DNA of 10,195 nucleotides from JBCBKZ01 sp039026975 (GTDB lineage Bacteria; Bacteroidota; Bacteroidia; J057): the NCBI GenBank assembly GCA_039026975.1, contig JBCCLI010000230.1, positions 1 through 10,195 on the forward strand, read 5' to 3'. The notes below the pieces were generated by a model that saw only the letters and a program-made list of their open reading frames with translations, did no database searches and was not told where the DNA came from. Shown here one piece after another: positions 1 to 7,342 of the stretch. Position 1 is the stretch's first letter; each line of letters opens with the position of its first letter. A program made the translations under genes and the position numbers.

Positions 1-2
1 AA

Positions 3-50
3 GGTGTCCCTGATAGTTGGGATGGTGTGATCATGATGACAAACAAATAG
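3..50 (+). CDS. 3' end of an upstream gene, probably a class III cyclase-containing sensor (partial)
   Basis: Frame 3 is open from the window edge to a TAG at 48-50 and encodes GVPDSWDGVIMMTNK. The next gene ends in NLPETWDGVERFVSK, so both proteins share P-(D/E)-(S/T)-W-D-G-V at the same distance from the stop and both end in lysine. I recall similar P-x-x-WDGV tails on other bacterial class III cyclases with TPR-like C-termini, but could not check this. The inference is that the upstream gene is a paralogue or domain relative of the 1263-residue cyclase. Only 54 bases separate the two genes and no terminator hairpin is obvious between them, so they may be co-transcribed. The other two frames stop early without such a match. 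The gene's remaining domains lie outside the window. Confidence 0.6.
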   Translation, partial: GVPDSWDGVIMMTNK

Positions 51-104
51 GGCTGTAAACGCTTATTTGTTGGAAAGTGCTCCTTATTAACTGTATATTT
101 CCTC

Positions 105-3100
105 ATGCCCAGATATACCCTTCCCTATATAAAGAGAAATTGGCTAGCACTATTCCTACTTCTGCTGTGCTTTTCAGTGTCTTCCCTCTTGGCGCAAGAG
201 ATAGGTCCAGATAGCCTAATTAAGGAAGCGCCTTTCAGTACCTACACTAAAGAGCAACTGAAAGATAGCCTTAGCCAGGCTAGGGAGTATATGCGGAAAA
301 GTGGGTACAAGGGGGATAAACTGAAAAAAAGTAGGGAAAAAGGGGTGAAGTTAGCTCGGCTGGTTACAACTGAAGCTGAAGGGATGAAGGATACCAGTCT
401 TTGGGTAAAAGGGCTTCAAGTCTTGGAAGACTATGAAAGAAAAAAAGAGACGCGAGATTCAGTGAGAGTGTTAGGGGCAGAATTAGTGGTCCTTCATGGA
501 CTACAACTAGAGGAAGTTCCCAGGGAGGAGGATAGCTTTTACGAGAAAAATATAAGTACCTATCTCACCTATTATCCTGACTCAACCGCTAAGCTTACTT
601 TCGAAGAAATCCTTAAGATGGAGAAAGACAGCAGCCTACAATTCCATCCCAATGACAGATTTATAGATAACCCATGGTCTTCGCTTTTTGTAAAAAGCTT
701 TGCTCCTGAACATATATACTGGGGAAAGATCATTGTGCGGGGCCATCCTGAAGAAGATATAGAAGCTCTGTTTACAGTGTCTAATGCTACTGTGAACTGG
801 TCAAAAGTGGATATATATGCAGAAATGGATGATGGGACTTTTGACCATCAAATAGTAGGAGACAAGGTTCATCCTGAGGAGAAAAGGATGAAGCAGTTTA
901 GGAATTACTTCAAGGTTTTTATACCTAAACGGACAAAAAAAGATATTTATGTAAGATTAGATGCAAGTCGCCCCGGAAGCCGTTCTAATGGGCTGGCAAT
1001 GTATATGTTCAATGAGAAGAGGATGTTAAAAGGAAGGGCAAATAGCCGGTTTAAAAGAGGAATCTTTTTTGGGATTATCTTGATCCAGACCTTTTACTTT
1101 CTATTGATGGCCTTTTCTACAAGGGAGACTACCTACTTCTACTATGTACTCTACATCTTTGGATTGCTAATGTATGTTTCCAACATTTTATTTTATGGAG
1201 ATATCCTTCCCACTTACTCTGAGTACAAAGAAATCATCATCATGGTTGCTTATCTCTTAATAGGGATAGGGATCATTAAGTTTTCTGAAGCCTTCTTAAA
1301 TCTGGAATACTACCTTCCTCGCTGGCGTAATATGCCTGAGTATTTTCTCTGCTTCTACATTCCTGTGATTCTGCTGTTAATTGGATTATTAGTTGCCAAG
1401 ATATCCTTAGATGACTGGGTAAATACTAGCTGGTATAGGTTCTGGGTAATTATAGGAGTAGCAGCCCTCGGACTATCTGTGTTAATAGGGTCTATTCTGA
1501 TCCTGATTTGGAGTTTTTCCCTTGTCAAAAAATATAAGCCTGTTCGTTTCTTCATTATTGCTACCGCATTCTTCCTAATAGGAATCCTGATACCTGTTAT
1601 GGGTCCCTTTTTCGCGCCGGCAGCTTTTTCTAAAAATACTTCTCTGTTCTTTTTCAGTACAGAGCTGGGAATCGTCCTTCAACTAAGCTTTTTTGCCCTA
1701 GGGGTGGGGGCTAAGGTTAACCTGCTGAAGGAGGAAAAAACGGAAACCCTGGCCAAGAGCCTTAGGGTGCAGGAAGAGGCTAATGATAAGCTCAGGCAGG
1801 CAGATAAGCTAAAAGATGAATTCTTGGCCAATACCTCACATGAACTTAGAACCCCTCTTAATGGTATCATTGGGATCAGTGAATCCTTACTGGATGGGGT
1901 AGCTGGAGAATTAAATACATCTGCAAAAGAGAATCTTTCCCTGGTAGCCGCCTCTGGAAAAAGACTGAGTAGTTTAGTGAATGATATCCTGGATTTCTCC
2001 AAGCTTAAAAATTTTGAGATTGAACTACAGAATAAAATTCTGGATGTTAAATCCTTGGTAGAGGTAGTGCTAAGAATCAGTGAGTCTACCCTTCAGGGAA
2101 AACAAATAGAGCTGATAAATGATATGCCAGAGGATCTTCCGCTGGTATGGGCAGATGAAAACAGGTTACAGCAAGTTCTCTTCAACCTGGTAGGTAACGC
2201 TATAAAGTTTACTTCTGAAGGCCAAGTCCGTATTTTTGCAAAGCCTGAAGGAGAATTTCTTACTATTTCCGTGGAAGATACCGGTATGGGTATTCCCAAA
2301 GAAAGGCAGGAGAGGGTATTTCTTTCCTTCGAGCAGGGAGATGGTTCTGTTTCTCGCTCTTTTGGGGGAACAGGTTTAGGATTAAGTATTACTAAGCAGC
2401 TGGTAGAACTCCATGGAGGGCATATCAGCCTGGAATCTGAAGAAGGAGAAGGAGCTACCTTCACTTTTACTATTCCGCTTTCTACCCAGCAAGATATTAG
2501 CCCACAACAGATTACGGAGGCTCATGCTGAGCTTTTAGATAAAGTAGAGATGAGTGGGATTATGCCACAAACCATCTCCCCAGCCATAACCTCAGATGCT
2601 CCCGCCCCTTTGGCTATGCCTAAAGAAGGCCTGGACTTCAATAAGAATGAGGAGGTGTTTAGAATTCTCATTGTAGATGATGAACCCATTAACCAGCAGG
2701 TATTAAAGAATTATTTATCCAGGGAGCAATTCTTGGTGGTTACCGCCATGAATGGGGAAGAGGCTTTGCAGGCCATAGAAAGAGAGGCTGACTTTGACCT
2801 GGTACTTCTGGATGTGATGATGCCCAGAATGTCCGGTTTTGAGGTATGCCAGAAGCTGAGGGAGCGTTACTTACCAGCAGAGCTTCCCATCATCATGATT
2901 ACGGCTAAAAACCAGGTGAATGATCTGGTGCACGGCCTTTCCTATGGTGCTAATGATTACCTGACTAAACCTGTTTCCCGTCAGGAACTTCTCGCCAGAA
3001 TTAAAACACACCTTAACCTGCGCCACATCAATACTGCCTATGGTAAATTTGTTCCTAGAGAATTCCTCACCTCTCTAGGACATGATAGTATTTTGGATGC

Positions 3101-3896
3101 CAGGTTAGGAGATGGGGTAGAGAAAGAGTTCACGGTCTTCTTTTCTGATATTAGGTCTTATACTACTATCTCTGAGCAGATGACTCCCAAAGAGAACTTT
3201 GATTTCTTAAATGCTTACCTGGGGAGGGTAGGACCTATCATCAAAAAGAAATATGGATTTGTAAACCAGTACTTTGGAGATGGTATTATGGCTCTATTCC
3301 CCAGAAAGGCGGCAGATGCCGTTCAGGCAGCTATTTCTATCCAGAAAACACTAGACAGCTATAATGAGGAAAGATTAGCTAAAAATAGGATACCTGTACA
3401 CGTAGGTATAGGGCTTCATACGGGTCCACTGATGATGGGGATTATTGGGGATAGTATGCGGATGGATGCGGCTGTAGTATCAGATACTGTTAATACAGCC
3501 TCCAGAATGGAAGGCTTAACCAAGCATTATCACTCCCGGATCATCATTAGTGAAGATACCTTTAAAGGCTTAGAAGAACCCCAAAAGATCCACCATAGAT
3601 TTTTAGGGAAAGTAGTGGTAAAAGGAAGGAAGGGGGTGCTAGGTATATATGACGTATTTGAAGGAGATAGAGAAGAGATAGCTGTTCAAAAAATGGATTC
3701 TCTCTCGGTCTTTGAGCAAGCTGTGGATGCTTACTATGAGAAGAACTTCAAAGAGGCCATGCAGGCATTCCAGGAGGTCTTAGGTATTTTTCCTACAGAC
3801 CAGAATGCTAAGAACTACCTACAGAAGATCGAGCAGCTTTCTGCTGATAATCTCCCGGAAACATGGGACGGCGTAGAGCGATTTGTGAGTAAGTAA
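105..3896 (+). CDS. 7TM-DISM hybrid histidine kinase / response regulator / class III nucleotide cyclase fusion
   Basis: The protein has 1263 residues. Residues 12-31 are a hydrophobic signal peptide, probably cut near SLLA-QE. Residues about 190-300 look like a 7TMR-DISMED2 periplasmic sensor domain, followed by seven membrane helices (about 320-337, 344-364, 377-395, 414-433, 447-472, 481-503 and 514-536) and a short coiled coil. HisKA carries the SHELRTPL motif with phospho-acceptor His579. The ATPase has N-box Asn698, G1 box DTGMGIP (Asp725) and G2 box GTGLGL (755-760), so the kinase appears intact. The receiver has Asp858/Asp859, phospho-acceptor Asp903, Thr933 and Lys955. The class III cyclase (about 1005-1185) keeps metal-binding Asp1015 and Asp1059, plus Asn1130, Arg1134 and Lys1173. 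Its base-selecting positions are Gln1055 and Ala1123, neither the usual adenylate (Lys with Asp/Thr) nor guanylate (Glu/Cys) pair, so the product (cAMP or cGMP) is uncertain. Residues 1200-1245 resemble a TPR. The likely route is ligand, autophosphorylation, receiver, then cyclase control, broadly like cyanobacterial CyaC. No Shine-Dalgarno precedes the ATG. Confidence 0.93.
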   Translation: MPRYTLPYIKRNWLALFLLLLCFSVSSLLAQEIGPDSLIKEAPFSTYTKEQLKDSLSQAREYMRKSGYKGDKLKKSREKGVKLARLVTTEAEGMKDTSLWVKGLQVLEDYERKKETRDSVRVLGAELVVLHGLQLEEVPREEDSFYEKNISTYLTYYPDSTAKLTFEEILKMEKDSSLQFHPNDRFIDNPWSSLFVKSFAPEHIYWGKIIVRGHPEEDIEALFTVSNATVNWSKVDIYAEMDDGTFDHQIVGDKVHPEEKRMKQFRNYFKVFIPKRTKKDIYVRLDASRPGSRSNGLAMYMFNEKRMLKGRANSRFKRGIFFGIILIQTFYFLLMAFSTRETTYFYYVLYIFGLLMYVSNILFYGDILPTYSEYKEIIIMVAYLLIGIGIIKFSEAFLNLEYYLPRWRNMPEYFLCFYIPVILLLIGLLVAKISLDDWVNTSWYRFWVIIGVAALGLSVLIGSILILIWSFSLVKKYKPVRFFIIATAFFLIGILIPVMGPFFAPAAFSKNTSLFFFSTELGIVLQLSFFALGVGAKVNLLKEEKTETLAKSLRVQEEANDKLRQADKLKDEFLANTSHELRTPLNGIIGISESLLDGVAGELNTSAKENLSLVAASGKRLSSLVNDILDFSKLKNFEIELQNKILDVKSLVEVVLRISESTLQGKQIELINDMPEDLPLVWADENRLQQVLFNLVGNAIKFTSEGQVRIFAKPEGEFLTISVEDTGMGIPKERQERVFLSFEQGDGSVSRSFGGTGLGLSITKQLVELHGGHISLESEEGEGATFTFTIPLSTQQDISPQQITEAHAELLDKVEMSGIMPQTISPAITSDAPAPLAMPKEGLDFNKNEEVFRILIVDDEPINQQVLKNYLSREQFLVVTAMNGEEALQAIEREADFDLVLLDVMMPRMSGFEVCQKLRERYLPAELPIIMITAKNQVNDLVHGLSYGANDYLTKPVSRQELLARIKTHLNLRHINTAYGKFVPREFLTSLGHDSILDARLGDGVEKEFTVFFSDIRSYTTISEQMTPKENFDFLNAYLGRVGPIIKKKYGFVNQYFGDGIMALFPRKAADAVQAAISIQKTLDSYNEERLAKNRIPVHVGIGLHTGPLMMGIIGDSMRMDAAVVSDTVNTASRMEGLTKHYHSRIIISEDTFKGLEEPQKIHHRFLGKVVVKGRKGVLGIYDVFEGDREEIAVQKMDSLSVFEQAVDAYYEKNFKEAMQAFQEVLGIFPTDQNAKNYLQKIEQLSADNLPETWDGVERFVSK

Positions 3897-3988
3897 ATAC
3901 ACGAAATCATTCATTTTCCACTTGAGAATTTTGGCTGCTAAGTATAGAAATTTTCTGCTCCTAATTTCCGGCTTGGTATGAATGGACT

Positions 3989-4819
3989 TTATAATAGGCT
4001 TATGATGGGTAGAAGAAACACTCCATCCCCCCATGACCTAAATCTCTCTTCTTGCCCAAAGTATGCAGGGAAAAAGTAGGTAGCTAGCAGAATAAGGAGC
4101 ATGGCCATGTAGATACCCTGGACGGGAAGCAGGCCCTCCCTAAGCACTAAGCAACCCAATATGAGGAATAGGGATGTACAGGTCAAAACCAGGCTGGTAA
4201 CCCCCTTATCTGTCATGGCCCTTACTAGGGAAGAGTGTCCATCTAGCTCATCCACCTGACGGTCATAGTGGGAGAAGATGATCAAGTTTAGGAAGGCCAG
4301 CAGGGTAAACTGGAGAAACATGAAGAGGGTAGATGGGGTGGGCAGCTGATGGTCCAGTGCTAAAGGCCCTATCCACACGCCTAGCCCGTAGATAATTCCT
4401 ACCCCTAGTTCTTTTTGGAAAAGAATGGAGACTCTGCTTCCAATCCATTTTACCAGTACAAGGTGTATCCCCACCAGCATACCCATGGCCAGGCCCGCCA
4501 GGAGGAGTTCCCTGGGACTGTACCAGGGAATAATACCTATACACAGGAGAAATACCACTGCCCATGCTATTCCTATTTGTGAGGCATAGCGGTAGTGAAA
4601 GCGGTGCCTGGGGGTATGAGCAGATTCGCCTAACCTACGCGCATCCAGAAGGTGGTCTGCTGTGTATATAAGCCATACGCCTACAGGGAGACTCACCCAC
4701 CACACCCAGGGCATCTGTACTTCCAGAAGGGTAGCTACCATGAGACCGGAGCAAAGAGAACCAGCCATAACGTCCAGACTTAAATGCCTGATATAGGCGT
4801 ATCCGGAATCCAGCTTCAT
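3989..4819 (-). CDS. UbiA-superfamily-like integral membrane protein of unknown substrate
   Basis: A 276-residue, very hydrophobic protein with about eight membrane segments. Residues 185-194 read YDRQVDELDG, matching the second aspartate motif of UbiA prenyltransferases (DxxxDxxxG; E. coli UbiA has DRDDDVKIG). The first motif, usually NDxxD, is replaced by YTADHLLDA with Asp55 and Asp59 (DxxxD), followed by a basic, His-rich stretch (RHRFHYR, 71-77). Family members transfer prenyl groups to aromatic or other acceptors in quinone, heme or lipid synthesis. The fold is a reasonable inference, but prenyltransferase activity is not, because the first motif diverges. Its ATG overlaps the folK stop (ATGA, 4816-4819), so translation is probably coupled to folK. 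It ends in TAA at 3989-3991, 92 bases from the convergent cyclase gene. No clear terminator lies between them. Confidence 0.8.
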   Translation of the reverse strand: MKLDSGYAYIRHLSLDVMAGSLCSGLMVATLLEVQMPWVWWVSLPVGVWLIYTADHLLDARRLGESAHTPRHRFHYRYASQIGIAWAVVFLLCIGIIPWYSPRELLLAGLAMGMLVGIHLVLVKWIGSRVSILFQKELGVGIIYGLGVWIGPLALDHQLPTPSTLFMFLQFTLLAFLNLIIFSHYDRQVDELDGHSSLVRAMTDKGVTSLVLTCTSLFLILGCLVLREGLLPVQGIYMAMLLILLATYFFPAYFGQEERFRSWGDGVFLLPIISLL

Positions 4820-5298
4820 GCGGGTAATTTCTTAATACTACCTAATTCTTCCCTAAACTGTTCAGCTAGTTTCAGTACCGTTTGATTTTGGCCAGTAGGT
4901 AGGTAATCTGGCGCCATCTCGGAAAGGGGAATCATCACAAAAGCCCTTTTCAAGTAGTAGGGGTGCGGGATCTGTAGCCTGTCCGTCTGCAAGTGTATCC
5001 CTTCAAACTCTAGTATGTCAATGTCCAGGGTTCTTGGGCCCCAGGTGAGGATACGTTTTCTCCCGAACGTCTGCTCTATCTCCTGGCAGATGTCTAATAA
5101 TTCCACTGGTTTCCCTTGGTACTGTATACTGCAGACAGTATTGATGAAGGTATTTTGTTGGGTAATGCCCCAGGCCGGTGTTTCATAAAATGAGGCGCAC
5201 CTAAGAATTTGGATGCTATATTTCTCCATTTCCTCCATGGCCATTTTGAGTGTTTGTAATCTGTCTCCCATATTTGAGCCTAGCCCCAACAAAATCAT
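4816..5298 (-). CDS. folK: 2-amino-4-hydroxy-6-hydroxymethyldihydropteridine pyrophosphokinase (HPPK)
   Basis: The enzyme transfers pyrophosphate from ATP to 6-hydroxymethyl-7,8-dihydropterin, the step before dihydropteroate synthase in folate synthesis; it is cytosolic. The 160-residue length matches monofunctional HPPK. The N-terminus has LGSNMGDR (6-13), followed by the pterin-loop region FYETPAWG (37-44). The signature WGPRTLDIDIL (86-96) supplies Arg89 and the two Mg-binding aspartates, Asp92 and Asp94 (Asp95 and Asp97 in E. coli). Pro-His-Pro (111-113) places His112 where E. coli has His115. The start is supported by the family N-terminus MILLGLGSN. The gene leads a two-gene unit with the UbiA-like gene, overlapping by four bases, and is divergent from sppA. 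Only a weak -7-like sequence (TACTTTCG, minus strand, 5336-5329) was seen upstream. Confidence 0.96.
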   Translation of the reverse strand: MILLGLGSNMGDRLQTLKMAMEEMEKYSIQILRCASFYETPAWGITQQNTFINTVCSIQYQGKPVELLDICQEIEQTFGRKRILTWGPRTLDIDILEFEGIHLQTDRLQIPHPYYLKRAFVMIPLSEMAPDYLPTGQNQTVLKLAEQFREELGSIKKLPA

Positions 5299-5369
5299 CT
5301 TGTCTAAGTTTTTACAGCATTGAACGATCGAAAGTAATGATACATATGTTAGGCCCTATTCGTAGGAAA

Positions 5370-5377
5370 TATATTTG
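5370..5377 (+). promoter_or_regulatory. Candidate Bacteroidota -7 promoter element for sppA
   Basis: TATATTTG fits the Bacteroidota sigma-ABfr -7 consensus TAnnTTTG exactly. Seventeen bases upstream is TTAG (5349-5352), a one-mismatch form of the -33 TTTG. Transcription would start near 5383-5386, leaving a leader of about 50 bases before the sppA ATG. The 7-bp inverted repeat CCTATTC (5355-5361) / GAATAGG (5394-5400) straddles the element. Confidence 0.5.
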
Positions 5378-5380
5378 TAA

Positions 5381-5397
5381 ATTCTCCGTCTGAGAAT
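5381..5397 (+). promoter_or_regulatory. Small hairpin in the sppA leader
   Basis: ATTCTC-CGTCT-GAGAAT forms a perfect 6-bp stem with a 5-base loop, at or just after the predicted transcription start of sppA. It is too far upstream to mask the start codon at 5437. It may stabilise the mRNA or may be chance; the stem is visible but any function is inference. Confidence 0.25.
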
Positions 5398-5423
5398 AGG
5401 ATTATTTTCTCGTATCATTGAAT

Positions 5424-5428
5424 AAGGA
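5424..5428 (+). promoter_or_regulatory. Possible ribosome binding site of sppA
   Basis: AAGGA lies 8 bases before the ATG at 5437 and supports that start. Most other genes in this window lack such a sequence, as is usual in Bacteroidota, so it may be only a weak contributor. Confidence 0.4.
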
Positions 5429-5436
5429 TTAAGTAT

Positions 5437-7221
5437 ATGAATTTCTTTAAAGTTTTTCTGGCAAGTTTTGTTGCTGTGATCACAGCTTTCCTCGCGCTAT
5501 TTACCTTGGGACTCATTTTGTTGGTGGGAATCATAGCGGCAGGAAGTTCTGCCAGTAGTGGAGAGGTAGCAGTAAACCCTAACAGTGTCCTGGAACTCCA
5601 GCTTACTACCCCCATAGTAGAAAATGCAGCAGTGGAACCTGTTAATTTCAACTTCGGTTCATTCTTCCCTGGAGGAACCCAAAAGCTTGGACTCCACCAA
5701 ATTAATACCTACATCAGGAAAGCTGCAGAAGATGATAATGTAGAAGGGATTTACCTTCATTTAGGCACTTACGTATCTACTGGATGGGCCAGCTTGAGAA
5801 GCATCAGAAAGGCGTTACAAGATTTTAAAAAGTCAGGTAAATTCATTTATGCATATTCAGAAATTTACACGGAGAACAGCTACTATCTCGCAAGTGTGGC
5901 TGATAGTGTATTTATGCCGCCCAAAGGTATGATGGAGTTTAATGGATTTTCTTCTAATCCTGTATTCTTTAAAGGAGCCATAGATAAGCTGGAACTAAAG
6001 CCGGAGATATTCAGGGTAGGTACCTTCAAATCTGCTGTAGAGCCCTTCTTGAGAAAAGACATGAGTGAGGCGAGTAAGGAACAGACAGACATCTTCCTGA
6101 ATGACTTGTGGAAGGTATACGTGAGAGACCTGGCAGAAAGTAGAGGGTTATCTACTGAGAAGCTGGAAGAGGTGGCAGAGTTATTCATATTTGGGGAAGC
6201 TGAAAAGGCCTTGGCAGCAGGGTTAATAGATGACATAGGATATGAGCGTAAGGCACTAGATGCCATTAGGGCCAAACTGGAGCTAGAGGCAGATGACAGG
6301 ATTTCTACTCTTTCCTTCAAAAAGTACATCCGAACGCCAGCACCCAGGAAAAGTTCTTCCAACAGGGTGGCGGTAGTATTTGCAGAAGGAAATATTGTGT
6401 CTGGTAAAAGTAGTGATGGGGTGATGGGATCCGAGACTATTGCAAGAGCCCTCAGAAGGGTAGCTAAAGATGATAAGGTAAAAGCAGTAGTCTTCCGAAT
6501 TAACAGTCCGGGAGGAAGTGTGCTGGCTTCTGACGTGATTTTAGAAGAGGTGAGAAACCTGAAAAGCAAGAAGCCTGTGATAGCTTCCTTTGGGGATGTA
6601 TCTGCTTCTGGGGGGTATTACATAGCCTCAGCCTGTGATACCATAGTAGCTGAACAGAATAGCCTGACAGGTTCTATTGGAATCTTCAGTGTGTTCTTTA
6701 ATACAGAGCAGTTCTTTGATGAGAAGCTAGGGGTTACCTTTGATGAGGTAGAAACCCATCAGTTTGCCGGAATAGGGAATCCTAATAAGCCGATTTCTGA
6801 TGTGGAAAGAGCCTTTCTCCAGAAAAATATAGAAAAAGGATATATGGACTTTCTTAGTCTGGTACAGGAGGGAAGAGGGTTTGAGAATACAGGAGAGGTA
6901 GATAAAATTGCGCAGGGAAGAGTCTGGTCAGCCACTACAGCCAAAGATATTGGCTTGGTAGATGAGCTGGGGGATCTTTATGATGCTATAGACATAGCAG
7001 CACAGAAGGCTAACCTGGAAGGAGATTACCGGTTGAGGATACTTCCTACTCCTAAGAGTTCCTTCGATGAATTAATGGAATCCTTTATGGATGTTACAAT
7101 CTCTGCTATTTGGGAAAAGACTCCTGTTTCAGAAGAAATGAAAACCATAGAGCAGATTAAGAAATGGATTCCCCAAAATGGGACCTATGCCCTTATGCCC
7201 TATGAATGGAATGTCCAATAG
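5437..7221 (+). CDS. sppA: Signal peptide peptidase SppA, 67 kDa type (protease IV)
   Basis: A membrane-anchored serine protease of family S49 that degrades signal peptides left after cleavage by signal peptidase. The 594 residues match the long two-domain form of E. coli SppA (618 residues). Residues 5-36 form an N-terminal membrane anchor, and the rest should face the periplasm. The N-terminal domain carries the catalytic lysine Lys198 in GTFKSAVEPF (E. coli Lys209 in GTYKSAVEPF). The C-terminal domain has INSPGGS (351-357) and the nucleophile Ser391 in SASGGYYIA (389-397; E. coli Ser409 in AASGGYW), followed by LTGSIGIF. Both catalytic residues are present, so an active enzyme is expected. 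The gene is divergent from folK, with a plausible promoter upstream and a strong terminator just after the stop. I recall folK next to sppA in other Bacteroidota. Confidence 0.97.
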   Translation: MNFFKVFLASFVAVITAFLALFTLGLILLVGIIAAGSSASSGEVAVNPNSVLELQLTTPIVENAAVEPVNFNFGSFFPGGTQKLGLHQINTYIRKAAEDDNVEGIYLHLGTYVSTGWASLRSIRKALQDFKKSGKFIYAYSEIYTENSYYLASVADSVFMPPKGMMEFNGFSSNPVFFKGAIDKLELKPEIFRVGTFKSAVEPFLRKDMSEASKEQTDIFLNDLWKVYVRDLAESRGLSTEKLEEVAELFIFGEAEKALAAGLIDDIGYERKALDAIRAKLELEADDRISTLSFKKYIRTPAPRKSSSNRVAVVFAEGNIVSGKSSDGVMGSETIARALRRVAKDDKVKAVVFRINSPGGSVLASDVILEEVRNLKSKKPVIASFGDVSASGGYYIASACDTIVAEQNSLTGSIGIFSVFFNTEQFFDEKLGVTFDEVETHQFAGIGNPNKPISDVERAFLQKNIEKGYMDFLSLVQEGRGFENTGEVDKIAQGRVWSATTAKDIGLVDELGDLYDAIDIAAQKANLEGDYRLRILPTPKSSFDELMESFMDVTISAIWEKTPVSEEMKTIEQIKKWIPQNGTYALMPYEWNVQ

Positions 7222-7242
7222 GAGATATTGAGGATAAAATTT

Positions 7243-7277
7243 ATTCCCCCACAGATTAGTCTGTGAGGGAATTTTTG
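7243..7277 (+). terminator. Rho-independent terminator of sppA
   Basis: The arms ATTCCCCCACAGA (7243-7255) and TCTGTGAGGGAAT (7260-7272) pair at 12 of 13 positions, with a single C-A mismatch, around the loop TTAG. The stem runs into a T tract (7273-7276, TTTTG). It starts 21 bases after the sppA stop. The A/T-rich sequence on the other flank could allow some termination from the minus strand too. Confidence 0.85.
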
Positions 7278-7302
7278 AGCCTGCGCTTCAACAAGCTTTT
7301 CT

Positions 7303-7342
7303 GATAAAATGATTGCTGGTTAGAAATACCAGATCATTTATC
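7303..7342 (-). terminator. Imperfect hairpin directly after the haloperoxidase stop; possible terminator or mRNA 3' end
   Basis: On the + strand, GATAAAATGAT-TG-CTGGT (7303-7320) pairs with ACCAG-ATCAT-TTATC (7328-7342) around a 7-base loop, with one bulged A and an unpaired TG. Read on the - strand it begins at the base after the haloperoxidase TAG (7343-7345). No U tract follows (the next bases are AGAAAAGC), so it is not a canonical intrinsic terminator. It could protect the 3' end or end transcription weakly between the two convergent genes. Confidence 0.4.

Noticed and set aside
51..104. Possible separate promoter for the 1263-residue gene
   Set aside because: TTATTTG at about 71-77 lacks the two spacer bases of TAnnTTTG and no -33 element is placed correctly. 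Read-through from the upstream gene is simpler.
1355..2464. Three open frames on the - strand (1355-1555, 1679-2002, 2093-2464)
   Set aside because: They lie fully inside the sensor kinase gene, whose domain motifs prove the + frame. Their translations are low-complexity Ser/Leu-rich with no recognisable motif.
3897..3988. Possible bidirectional terminator between the convergent cyclase and UbiA-like genes
   Set aside because: Only short, poorly pairing repeats around AATTTT were found; no stem of convincing length is followed by a T tract on either strand.
3819..4034. 71-codon open frame on the - strand spanning the gap between the cyclase and the UbiA-like gene
   Set aside because: It overlaps the ends of both real genes, has no ribosome binding site and resembles no known protein. 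The UbiA-like frame ends naturally in this interval.
4263..4565. 100-codon open frame inside the UbiA-like gene
   Set aside because: It is out of frame with the membrane protein, whose aspartate motif and hydrophobic periodicity support the longer frame. Its own product is Gly/Pro-rich without motifs.
5883..6569. 228-codon open frame antisense to sppA
   Set aside because: SppA has both catalytic residues in the + frame. The antisense product is Ser/Leu-rich, typical of the complement of a real gene.
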